Source of the DNA: Dechloromonas sp. A34
GTDB taxonomy: Bacteria; Pseudomonadota; Gammaproteobacteria; Burkholderiales; Rhodocyclaceae
Reading direction: 5' to 3'
Assembly: GCF_026261605.1 (NCBI RefSeq)
Contig: NZ_CP102486.1
Coordinates: 4,464,001-4,528,000, forward strand
Length of the DNA stretch: 64,000 nucleotides
A program made the translations under genes and the position numbers. Each line of letters starts with the position of its first letter. The stretch's first letter is position 1. Below, one piece after another: positions 27,808 to 35,835 of this stretch. A model generated the notes under the pieces. The model was not told where the DNA came from and ran no database searches. It saw nothing but the letters and a program-made list of their open reading frames with translations.

Positions 27808-29880
27808 ATGTCGGATGGATCGAAACGCAGTGCCCCGGCCCCGGCTGTTCCTTGGCTCGCTGTGAGAAAGTCGGCCAACCGCTTGCTGGACTGGTTCGTG
27901 ATCCAGTCCCTGCTCGTCAGGCTGGGGGTGTTGGTCATGGCTGTCCTGATCCTGCTCACCGGCATCTATTCAGTCTCCCTTATCAGCAAACAGGCTGCCG
28001 TCAGCCGGCAAGTCAAGGCCATGGCCGTTGAGGGCAAAGCCGGAGAGGGTGTGTGGTCGCTTGATGACAAACTGCCCGTTGTGTTCGGTGCCGGCTCGGT
28101 GCTTAGCTTCATCGAAACGCACCCGGTGGCGCGCATCACCGTGATCTACGAGCCGCTGATGTGGAACGTGTCGGAGCGCATGATTCTGGTCGAGTCGCAG
28201 GACAAACGGTACGCGTATTACCCCAGCGACCTGGAGACCAGGATATTCACCGACAAAGCGGTTACCGCGCCGTGGGGTAGCAAGCTGGTTTTCATTCCTC
28301 GCGGCGAACTGAGCCCCGGCAACCTCGAATTGTTCGAGCGCCTGGACCAGCGCTTTGCCAACGCGCGGCCGCAATCCGAAAAGGATGGCTGGAAGGCAGG
28401 CGTCAGCGGCGTGCTTTCCGGCGCATTGTCGCTGGCCCTGCTGACCTTCCTGTACCTCCATTTCAAGGGCCAGTTCAAGTCACTCAAGTTCATCGAGCCG
28501 GCGCAGGTGCAAGGCTCCATCGACGACCTGGTGGGCATGGACGACATCAAGGCGGAGGTGGCCCAGATCAAGGACCAGTATCAACGTCGCGCCGAATATG
28601 CCGAGTACGGGATCGTCAAACCCTTCAACGTAATGTTCAGCGGGCCGGCGGGCACGGGCAAAACCAAGCTGGCCAGCTACCTGGCCAAGGAACTGGGGCT
28701 GCCTATCCTGTTCCACTCCGCCGCCAACCTGGAAACCGGCTTCGTTGCCGGCGGCGCGAACACGCTAAGCCGCATCATGGCGATGGCCCGGCGGCGCAAG
28801 AAATGCGTCGTCTTCCTGGATGAGGCGCAAGATCTGTTCATGAAACGCGGCGGTCGCCGCAAGTTCGACGACGACACCGCGAACACGCTTCTGTCCGTGC
28901 TGGACGGCGTGCGCAGTGTGAACGAAGCCGAGATTATCTGGATCGTGGCGAGCAACTTCAACAGTGAAACGATGCAGATGGATGAAGCCATGCTCCGTCG
29001 CTTCCAGATGAAGGTCGACTTCCGCATGCCGAACCGGGAAGAGCGGCTGGCCATCATTGGCCGCTACCTGAGCGGTCGTGCCGACAAAGTGCTTCCCGAT
29101 CTCGATCTGCGCCACCTGGTGGCCGTGACCGAGGGCCGCAGTCCAGCTGACCTGGAGACGATCGTCAACCAGGCCGGAATCACGGCCGTACAGGCCGGTT
29201 GCATGATCGGCGCCGACACCCTGATGCAGGCCGCCGAGCGGGTTCTGGTGGGCAACGTGAACACCGATACCACCGTGGAAAGGGAGCGTGATCGGCGCAT
29301 CATTGCCGTGCACGAGTGGGGGCATTTCCTGGTGGATTTGGCGCACGAGCGCAAGCGCACCAACGACGACTGGGAACTGATACTGGCCGACATGAAGACC
29401 ATCAAGATTTCTCTCAAGGCCAACCCGCGCAACAATGCCCTGGGCTTCGTTTTCCACAAGCAGGGTACCAACCTGCTGAAGACCAAAGGCGACATTGAAC
29501 ACGATGTCCGCGTGCTGCTGGGCGGCATGGCCAACGAGGAACTGTTCTTTGGCGAGGAAGGCACGACCAATGGGGCGCACAACGACATCACCCGCGTGAC
29601 GAAGCTGTTGCACCATGCCGTAGCCGAAATGGGCATGTACCGCAAGACCCGCCTCAACTTCGGCGCCCTCGCCCGTGACGGCCAGGGCGACAAGAGTGAC
29701 GTGGACGAGGAAACGCGCAGCATCATGGAAGAACAAAGTGAGCGCCTGTATGCCGAAACCAGGGAGATTCTGGCCGGCCTCAGGTCGCTGACCGCGCATC
29801 TGGTGGACAAACTCCTCGAAGGCGGCGAGATGGGCCTGGAGGAGGCGCTATTCGAAATCCGCAGTTTCGAGGCAAGCTGA
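27808..29880 (+). CDS. FtsH-like membrane AAA+ zinc protease
   Basis: The protein has 690 residues from the ATG with AAGGA upstream. Membrane segments are at about 33-58 and 198-217, with a 140-residue extracytoplasmic part between them, longer and different from FtsH. The AAA+ domain has GPAGTGKT at 279-286, FLDEAQD at 336-342, a pore-type FVAGG near 312 and arginines in MLRRF near 397. The peptidase domain has HEWGH at 502-506 and a candidate third zinc ligand Asp593 in TNGAHNDITR, so ATPase and protease sites look complete. It differs clearly from housekeeping FtsH in length, N-terminal domain and motif variants. It lies in a likely acquired segment; stress-related protein turnover is the natural guess. 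Confidence 0.85.
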   Translation: MSDGSKRSAPAPAVPWLAVRKSANRLLDWFVIQSLLVRLGVLVMAVLILLTGIYSVSLISKQAAVSRQVKAMAVEGKAGEGVWSLDDKLPVVFGAGSVLSFIETHPVARITVIYEPLMWNVSERMILVESQDKRYAYYPSDLETRIFTDKAVTAPWGSKLVFIPRGELSPGNLELFERLDQRFANARPQSEKDGWKAGVSGVLSGALSLALLTFLYLHFKGQFKSLKFIEPAQVQGSIDDLVGMDDIKAEVAQIKDQYQRRAEYAEYGIVKPFNVMFSGPAGTGKTKLASYLAKELGLPILFHSAANLETGFVAGGANTLSRIMAMARRRKKCVVFLDEAQDLFMKRGGRRKFDDDTANTLLSVLDGVRSVNEAEIIWIVASNFNSETMQMDEAMLRRFQMKVDFRMPNREERLAIIGRYLSGRADKVLPDLDLRHLVAVTEGRSPADLETIVNQAGITAVQAGCMIGADTLMQAAERVLVGNVNTDTTVERERDRRIIAVHEWGHFLVDLAHERKRTNDDWELILADMKTIKISLKANPRNNALGFVFHKQGTNLLKTKGDIEHDVRVLLGGMANEELFFGEEGTTNGAHNDITRVTKLLHHAVAEMGMYRKTRLNFGALARDGQGDKSDVDEETRSIMEEQSERLYAETREILAGLRSLTAHLVDKLLEGGEMGLEEALFEIRSFEAS

Positions 29881-30101
29881 TACGACATTCCAGAGCAAGT
29901 AGGTGGAAGTCCGGCGCATGTTTGCTACACGAAGGCGCTTTCCGCGTTTGCTGCCCATGGACAGTTACCTAAACGACTACTCAGATATTTGCACTTCATC
30001 ACCTCTCCACCGCCGCTACCAGTAAGCCAGCCGGGCGCTAGTGTGGCATCCTTGTTCAACGCCTCGTCAGCGGGACGAGCATGCGCAATGGAGGCCAGCC
30101 C
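29881..30101. other. Gap between the FtsH-like and TIR genes
   Basis: About 220 bp with no gene recognised. No clear terminator hairpin was seen after the protease gene. Confidence 0.3.
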
Positions 30102-30980
30102 ATGTCAGGCATCTTCATCAGCTATCGGCGTGACGACAGCCGCGGATTTGCCGGCCGGCTGGCCGACGCCCTCGACGCCACCTTCGGCAGCGACTTCGTT
30201 TTTCGTGATATCGACGACATTGCCCCCGGCGCTGATTTCATCCATGCCATCACCAGCCGCCTCGCCAGCGTCGATATCGTTCTCGTCGTCATCGGGCCGG
30301 ACTGGTTAGCTGCCCGGAATGACGGCGGGCGGCGTCTCGACGACCCAGCCGATTTCGTCCGCCTGGAAATCGAACTGGCGCTGGCTGCCGACAAACCCAT
30401 CTGGCCCGTGCTCATTGGCGGCGCCGCGATGCCTGCTGAAGAAGCGCTTCCACCATCACTACAGCCACTCGCCCGGCGCCAGGCGCTGACCTTGGTCGAT
30501 GGCGCCTGGAAGGGCGACGTCGACCGCCTGATCATCGCCCTGCGACGTCAGCTACCAGCACCCGGCCAGTCGCGCCGGCAGTGGCTGGTGGCGGGTGCCG
30601 CCGGCATCGCCGGCCTGCTGCTCGGAGGTCTCTGGATGCTTTCGGGAACAAAGAAAAATGCTGCCATAACGGGCGCCTGGGTCGCCCAGGTGCGCTATGA
30701 CTGGGGTGCCGAACATGGCGAACGCTTTGACCTGCAGCTCGAAGGAGGCCGCTTGCGTGGCACAGCTAGCTATCTCGGCCTACCGCGCAGCATCGTCGAC
30801 GGTCAGGTGGCTGGCGACGGCAGCCTCGAATTCACTACCAGCAGCGAAGTGCTCAGCGGCCCGTCGCTGACTCACCGCTACCGCGGCCGTCAGGTGCCCG
30901 AAGGCATGCGCTTCGTACTCGAAACCAGCGGCGGCAGTCCGGCCGCGACACCCGTCGAATTCATTGCTCGGAGGCCTTGA
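30102..30980 (+). CDS. TIR-domain protein with membrane helix and extracytoplasmic C-terminal domain
   Basis: The protein has 292 residues from the ATG with GGAGG six bases upstream. Residues 3-150 are a bacterial TIR domain: FISYRRDDSRGFAGRL, VFRDIDDIAPGADF, VLVVIGPDWL, then FVRLEIELAL, whose Glu (89 or 91) is at the place of the NAD-cleaving glutamate. A membrane helix lies at 161-180. Residues 188-292 form a small beta-rich domain (GAWVAQVRYDWG, then RFDLQLEGGRLRGTASYLG) that would lie outside the cytoplasm. It ends 18 bp before a truncated acylphosphatase gene. It could be a membrane sensor with a TIR output, or part of defence or toxicity. No partner gene is obvious. Confidence 0.8.
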   Translation: MSGIFISYRRDDSRGFAGRLADALDATFGSDFVFRDIDDIAPGADFIHAITSRLASVDIVLVVIGPDWLAARNDGGRRLDDPADFVRLEIELALAADKPIWPVLIGGAAMPAEEALPPSLQPLARRQALTLVDGAWKGDVDRLIIALRRQLPAPGQSRRQWLVAGAAGIAGLLLGGLWMLSGTKKNAAITGAWVAQVRYDWGAEHGERFDLQLEGGRLRGTASYLGLPRSIVDGQVAGDGSLEFTTSSEVLSGPSLTHRYRGRQVPEGMRFVLETSGGSPAATPVEFIARRP

Positions 30981-30998
30981 GTCCCCGTGGAGATCGCC

Positions 30999-31163
30999 AT
31001 GCCGGAAAGAAAACATCATCTGATCATCGAGGGCTGCGTCCAAGGCGTCGGCTATCGCTACAGCATGGCCGAGCAGGCCGCGCGCCTGGGTGTTAGCCTC
31101 CACACCGACCTCGGTAAGCCCTGTTTTGTAATCGGTCAACGTCGTCCCGATAGCGCTCCATGA
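30999..31163 (+). pseudogene. Truncated acylphosphatase (5' part)
   Basis: A good GGAG ribosome site precedes [20 protein letters not shown], the acylphosphatase start including the phosphate-binding VQGVGYR arginine. Likeness stops at about 31094 (AARLGV); the frame then runs 23 more residues into unrelated DNA. The expected catalytic Asn segment and the last 55 or so residues are missing. The break coincides with the end of the integrase remnant. Confidence 0.75.
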
Positions 31164-31503
31164 GGTCGCGCAGCGTCGTTTGGGCTGCGCTCGCGTAATC
31201 CCGAATAATGCTGACCGACAGTTCTGATTCGATTTTCAGGCGAGCCTGTTTGGCCTGTTCCGCCGTGTCAAACGTGATGACCTGGACGCGGGCCCCTTGG
31301 CGACGGACCCGCAACTGGAACGACGTCGCGAGTTGGACGAACTGGGCTTTGATGCCTTCCGTGGTGAGCAACTCACGGTAGGCTTGCGCATCCGCCTTGG
31401 GATTGAAGGGGAAGCGTTGATTGCATTGCTGCTTGTTACGCACCTCGACTTGCCAGGGCGAACGGTTCTGAACATTGCTGCAGCGCGATGGCTGACGAGC
31501 CAT
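31093..31503 (-). pseudogene. Tyrosine integrase remnant (N-terminal arm and core-binding part)
   Basis: The frame begins MARQPSRCSNVQNRSPWQVEV and contains TAEQAKQARLKIESELS and [14 protein letters not shown], the look of the N-terminal SAM-like region of island integrases. It then ends abruptly at the acylphosphatase junction. The catalytic Arg-His-Tyr domain is absent. It lies next to the 3' end of tRNA-Pro, the usual site of such integrases. The family call is by eye. Confidence 0.6.
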
Positions 31504-31617
31504 GGTAACTCCTTTCGTAAGAGTTACCGTATAGCGATCGAGCGGCTTTTTCGAGGCGCCGAGCCGAAAGATTTCGGATCGTCAGCTCAGAGCCCCCCCG
31601 ATTCGTTCGCACACGAT

Positions 31618-31645
31618 TGGAGCATAGACAAAAACTTATGCTCCA
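31618..31645. repeat. Perfect 9-bp inverted repeat beside the integrase remnant
   Basis: TGGAGCATA / TATGCTCCA flank a ten-base loop between the integrase start and tRNA-Pro. It might be an integrase arm or excisionase site, or a small terminator. Confidence 0.35.
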
Positions 31646-31662
31646 ATGGGACGCAGTAAACG

Positions 31663-31689
31663 AAAAAAGCCTTGATTTCTCAAGGCTTT
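31663..31689 (-). terminator. Rho-independent terminator of tRNA-Pro
   Basis: Read on the minus strand, AAGCCTTGA and TCAAGGCTT form the stem with a four-base loop followed by a T run. It lies about 14 bp after the tRNA 3' end. Confidence 0.8.
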
Positions 31690-31702
31690 ATCCGGACCAA
31701 AT

Positions 31703-31779
31703 TGGTCGGAGTGACAGGATTCGAACTTGCGACCCCTGCGTCCCGAACGCAGTGCTCTACCAGGCTGAGCTACACTCCG
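31703..31779 (-). tRNA. tRNA-Pro (anticodon CGG)
   Basis: This is a 77-base cloverleaf: acceptor CGGAGTG pairs with CACTCCG, the anticodon loop is TTCGGGA, the T arm contains GTTCGAATC, and CCA is encoded. It stands alone, with its terminator and an integrase remnant on its 3' side, and was probably used as an integration site. Confidence 0.96.
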
Positions 31780-31796
31780 ATGCTGTAAAAAGAGAC

Positions 31797-32765
31797 CTAG
31801 TGGTTTCTCTCAACTGCAAAGAGCGTCAATTGTAGCAGAGCTTTTTTGAAATTTGAATCCCCCAGACACAAAATTGATGCTCTTGCGAGTTCAGCCTCTT
31901 GGGCGGCGCGGTTCCGGGCATGCTCCAGCGCGCCGCTGTTACGAATGGCGTCAAGCACAGCGGGGAAATCATCGCGCCCACCTTCCTCGATAGCTTTACG
32001 AACGCAGGCGGCCTGTTCCGGCGAGCCGTGCTGCATGACGTAGATCAGCGGCAAAGTAGGTTTGCCTTCGGCGAGGTCGTCGCCGATATGCTTGCCGGTA
32101 TCGGCCTCCTGGCCGGAGTAATCGAGTACATCATCAACCAGCTGGAAAGCTGTGCCGAGGTGCATACCGTAGGCGGCCAACGCCTTTTCAACCTCAGGTG
32201 TAGCCTGGCCGAGAATGGCGCCCAGCTGGGCGGCTGCTTCAAACAGTTTGGCCGTCTTGTAATGAATGACCTGCATGTAACGCGCTTCATCGACATCCGC
32301 GTCGTGGCAGTTCATCAATTGCAGCACTTCGCCTTCGGCAATGATATTGGTCGCATCCGACAGCACGCGCATGACGCGCATGTCGTCAACTGCCACCATC
32401 ATCTGGAAAGCACGAGAGTAGAGAAAATCGCCGACCAGCACGCTGGCCGCATTGCCGAACATCGCGTTGGCCGTGTCGCGACCGCGCCGCAAAGCGGATT
32501 CATCGACCACGTCATCGTGCAGAAGGGTGGCAGTGTGGATGAACTCGACAACGGCGGCCATCTCGTGGTGGCGAACACCTTGGTAGCCCATGGCACCCGC
32601 TGCAAGAAGAACCAGCGCCGGACGCATACGTTTGCCACCGCTGCTGATGATGTATTCGGCAACCTGCCGGACAAGCACCACATCTGAGTGAAGACGGTCA
32701 CGAATGACCGCATCGACGGCCTTCATATCAGGCCCGATAAGGGCATAAAGCTGTTCCAGTGTCAC
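31797..32765 (-). CDS. ispB: Octaprenyl diphosphate synthase
   Basis: The protein has 322 residues from the GTG that begins TLEQLYALIGPDM, the normal length for IspB; the longer upstream frame overlaps the divergent HD-GYP gene. Both aspartate-rich motifs are present (LLHDDVVDE and LVDDVLDY), with GGKRMRP for substrate binding. It makes the C40 side chain of ubiquinone from IPP and FPP. Confidence 0.93.
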   Translation of the reverse strand: MTLEQLYALIGPDMKAVDAVIRDRLHSDVVLVRQVAEYIISSGGKRMRPALVLLAAGAMGYQGVRHHEMAAVVEFIHTATLLHDDVVDESALRRGRDTANAMFGNAASVLVGDFLYSRAFQMMVAVDDMRVMRVLSDATNIIAEGEVLQLMNCHDADVDEARYMQVIHYKTAKLFEAAAQLGAILGQATPEVEKALAAYGMHLGTAFQLVDDVLDYSGQEADTGKHIGDDLAEGKPTLPLIYVMQHGSPEQAACVRKAIEEGGRDDFPAVLDAIRNSGALEHARNRAAQEAELARASILCLGDSNFKKALLQLTLFAVERNH

Positions 32766-32906
32766 GGTAGGTTGTTCTCTGTCGAAGCGCGGAATCTTAG
32801 GGGGGGACGATGGGTCAGTCAAGGCCGAAAAATCAAGGATGTACTCTGTTTTGCCGGCGCTTTCGGCTAAACTCGCCGGATTACAAACCGACAATGGGAG
32901 ACCGGC

Positions 32907-34010
32907 ATGGATATTCGCTCGATCATTGCGCCCGTGGTTCAGGATCGCGAGTCGCTGGACGAATTCGCCGAGGCCCTCACCGACCGCGCGCCCGAGGTCG
33001 AGCGCGATGTCGCCCGTCTGTTGAAAACCCCGGTCGAACGGGAAATCACCGCCGATCTGTTCCGCGCCATCCACAATATCAAAGGCGATGCCGCGCTGTG
33101 TAAATTCGAGTTGGGCGTCGCCATCGCCCATCCTATCGAAACGTTGATGTCGCGCTTTCGGGAGGGTGAAATCCCCTTCTCCGAACTGCTGGCCGAAGTC
33201 ATCCTGCTGGCGGTCGACCGCCTTGAACTGGCGACCGACGCGCTGCTCGCAGGAAAATCGACGGAAAACCTGCGCCTGTTGGATCTGGTTCAGGGACTGG
33301 AAAAGCTAGCCCTGACCAGCGCACCGGAACTGGATAGACAATGCGCGGCATTGATCGAGGCAGTGACCGGATTCCCGTCGGTGATCGGCGAAATCTCCAG
33401 CCGAGCTCCACGTGTTGCAACCCCGAAGAGCGAGCAGAAGAACGCCAGCGCCGATCTGCAATTTTTCCGCTCCCTTGCGTTACAACTGGAAAGCCGCTCG
33501 CCGCTGTTCAAGGGGCGCACCATGCGCATCCTGCGCCTCGCCCTGGAAACCAACAAGGCGGGCGGCAATGCGGTCGATCCGGTGCAACTCGAAGCGGCAG
33601 TCTACCTCCACGATGTCGGAATGATGTTTCTGCCGGAAGCAGTCTGGCTCAAAGTCGGGAAGATGACACAGGAAGACAAACAGGCTCTGCGCAACCACCC
33701 GAGTTTCGCCGGTGGCCTGCTACAGCGCATCCCGGGCTGGGAGGCAGCAGAGGAGATGGTGCAGCAGCATCACGAAATGCCGGACGGCGCCGGCTATCCG
33801 AATGAACTGCGGGGAACCACGATCTGCGCGGGAGCCAAGATTCTCGCCATCGTCGATGCCTTCGAGGCGGTCATGCTCAAGCACATCCATCGCGGCAAGA
33901 ATCGCTCGGTACTGCGTGCCATTGCGGAAATCAACGCCTGTGACAAGCAATTCGCACCGGAATGGATTGCCCCGTTCAACGCGGTGATCCGCAAGACCAT
34001 CGAGAACTGA
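32907..34010 (+). CDS. Hpt-like plus HD-GYP-type signalling protein
   Basis: The protein has 367 residues, with GGGAGA five bases before the ATG. Residues 10-110 look like a histidine phosphotransfer helix bundle (FRAIHNIKGDAAL, with a candidate phospho-His). The C-terminal half is an HD-GYP phosphodiesterase-like domain with YLHDVGMMFLP, NHPSFAGGLLQ and HHEMPDGAGYP. The usual Lys after HDxG is replaced (HDVGMM), so metal binding or c-di-GMP cleavage may be altered. The stop overlaps the tcdA start (TGATG). Confidence 0.8.
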   Translation: MDIRSIIAPVVQDRESLDEFAEALTDRAPEVERDVARLLKTPVEREITADLFRAIHNIKGDAALCKFELGVAIAHPIETLMSRFREGEIPFSELLAEVILLAVDRLELATDALLAGKSTENLRLLDLVQGLEKLALTSAPELDRQCAALIEAVTGFPSVIGEISSRAPRVATPKSEQKNASADLQFFRSLALQLESRSPLFKGRTMRILRLALETNKAGGNAVDPVQLEAAVYLHDVGMMFLPEAVWLKVGKMTQEDKQALRNHPSFAGGLLQRIPGWEAAEEMVQQHHEMPDGAGYPNELRGTTICAGAKILAIVDAFEAVMLKHIHRGKNRSVLRAIAEINACDKQFAPEWIAPFNAVIRKTIEN

Positions 34011-34774
34011 TGTCAGTCGATCACGAGCGCCGCTTTGGCGGCGTCGCCCGTCTTTACGGCACTGAAGCCGCGACACGCCTGGGCGCTGCCCATGCGTGCG
34101 TCGTCGGCATCGGCGGCGTCGGCTCGTGGAGCGCCGAAGCCTTGGCCCGCTGCGGCATTGGCCGGATCACCCTGATAGATCTCGACATGGTGGCCGAATC
34201 CAACACCAATCGGCAAATTCATGCGCTGGGCGAGATTTACGGCAAAGCCAAGGTCGATGCGATGGCCGAGCGAATTCAGGCGATCAACCCGGCCTGCCAG
34301 GTGAACTGCATCGAGGATTTTGTGACCCCGGAAAATACGGCGGCGATTCTTGACCGGGATTTTTCGCTGGTTATCGACGCCATCGATCAGGTGCGCGCCA
34401 AGGCTGCGATGATCGCCTTCTGTCGGCAACGCAAACTGCCGATCGTCGTGGCTGGCGCCGCCGGTGGCCAGATCGACCCGACCCAGGTGCGCGTCGGCGA
34501 TCTCAGCCAGACCATCCAAGATCCGCTGCTGGCCAAGGTCCGTTCGATACTGCGCCGCGAGCATGGTTTCCCAGCTGGCGGCAAAGCAAAATTCGGCGTT
34601 CCTGCCGTGTATTCGACAGAGCCGTTGCGTTACCCCGCCAATGAAGCCAGCTGCGATACCGAGCAAGGGCCGGCCGGACTCAATTGCGCCGGCTTCGGCT
34701 CGTCCGTCTGTGTCACCTCGGTCTTTGGCATGGTAGCAGCGGCGCAGGCCATCCAGCTTATTGCCCGGAAATGA
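34010..34774 (+). CDS. tcdA: tRNA threonylcarbamoyladenosine dehydratase
   Basis: The protein has 254 residues with an E1-like/ThiF fold: VGIGGVGSWSAEALARCGIG for ATP binding, DLDMVAESNTNRQ, and the late Cys region LNCAGFGSSVCVTS. It cyclises t6A to ct6A at position 37 of ANN-decoding tRNAs. It overlaps the HD-GYP gene by one base and corA by four. Confidence 0.92.
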   Translation: MSVDHERRFGGVARLYGTEAATRLGAAHACVVGIGGVGSWSAEALARCGIGRITLIDLDMVAESNTNRQIHALGEIYGKAKVDAMAERIQAINPACQVNCIEDFVTPENTAAILDRDFSLVIDAIDQVRAKAAMIAFCRQRKLPIVVAGAAGGQIDPTQVRVGDLSQTIQDPLLAKVRSILRREHGFPAGGKAKFGVPAVYSTEPLRYPANEASCDTEQGPAGLNCAGFGSSVCVTSVFGMVAAAQAIQLIARK

Positions 34775-35835
34775 GCAAGCCCAAGAAACTCCGTTCGCGC
34801 AAGGCTGGGTTGCCGCCGGGCTCACTGGTTCATATTGGCGAAATCAAGACGACAGCGCCGAGCTTTTCGGTCATCGATTTCGACGAGCAGGGGCTCGCCC
34901 AACAAACGTTTCCGGATGCAGCAAGCTTCAGTAGTCATCCGCGGGCTCATGCCACGCGTTGGGCAAATGTTTATGGCGCCCACGATCCGGCCGATCTGGC
35001 GACGTTAAGTAGTACTTTCGGCCTGCATCCGCTGGTTCAGGAGGACATTCTCAATACCGCCCAACGTCAAAAGATCGATGCCTATGATGAATATCTCTAT
35101 CTTGTCTTGCATCGTTATGACCTCAAGCTGTCACCACTCGAACTGACTCAGGATCAGATTAGCCTGGTCATTGGGCGCGACTTCATCCTGAGCTTTCAGG
35201 AGCGCCAATCGCAAACATTCGAGCCGGTCCGCCAACGCCTTCGGACCGAGCACACCAGCCTGCGTAAAGGCGGCGTCGACACACTAGCCTATTCACTGAT
35301 CGACTCGGTGGTCGACAGCTATTTCGGCGTGATCGAACAACTTAACGAGTATGCCGAATCGCTGGAAAATGACATCCTGCGAAAACCGGCACCGGCGACG
35401 CTGGAGGGCATCCATCAGTTCAAACGCTGCGTATCGCAATTGCGCCGCAACCTGCACCCCTTGCGCGAACTACTCGGCACCCTGCATCGCGACGCCGGTG
35501 ATTTCTTTCGCGACGACCTGCAACTCTATTTGCGCGACGTCTATGACCATACGGTGCATATCCTCGAATCGCTGGAGGATCTGCGCGACCTGGCGACCAG
35601 CCTGCTCGACGTCTATCTGTCGACCGTCAGCCACCGCGTCAACCTGGAGGTTCGCGCGCTGACCGTCGTGGCAACGATTTTCATGCCGGCCACCCTGATC
35701 GCCGGCGTCTTCGGCATGAACTTTCACGAAATGCCCTGGCTCGCCAATTCTGATGGCTTTTTCTATGCTCTCGGCCTGATGGGTTTAATCGCCACCATCA
35801 TGTTAGCGCTGTTCTGGCGCCGAAAGTCCGTCTAA
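34771..35835 (+). CDS. corA: CorA family magnesium/cobalt channel
   Basis: The protein has 354 residues. A large cytoplasmic N-terminal domain precedes a long helix and two C-terminal membrane helices joined by the signature GMN (VFGMNFHEMPWL). The start overlaps the tcdA stop as ATGA. The basic tail WRRKSV is typical. It mediates Mg2+ uptake; the basic N-terminus (MSKPKKLRSRKAG) is an extension over many homologues. Confidence 0.92.
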   Translation: MSKPKKLRSRKAGLPPGSLVHIGEIKTTAPSFSVIDFDEQGLAQQTFPDAASFSSHPRAHATRWANVYGAHDPADLATLSSTFGLHPLVQEDILNTAQRQKIDAYDEYLYLVLHRYDLKLSPLELTQDQISLVIGRDFILSFQERQSQTFEPVRQRLRTEHTSLRKGGVDTLAYSLIDSVVDSYFGVIEQLNEYAESLENDILRKPAPATLEGIHQFKRCVSQLRRNLHPLRELLGTLHRDAGDFFRDDLQLYLRDVYDHTVHILESLEDLRDLATSLLDVYLSTVSHRVNLEVRALTVVATIFMPATLIAGVFGMNFHEMPWLANSDGFFYALGLMGLIATIMLALFWRRKSV

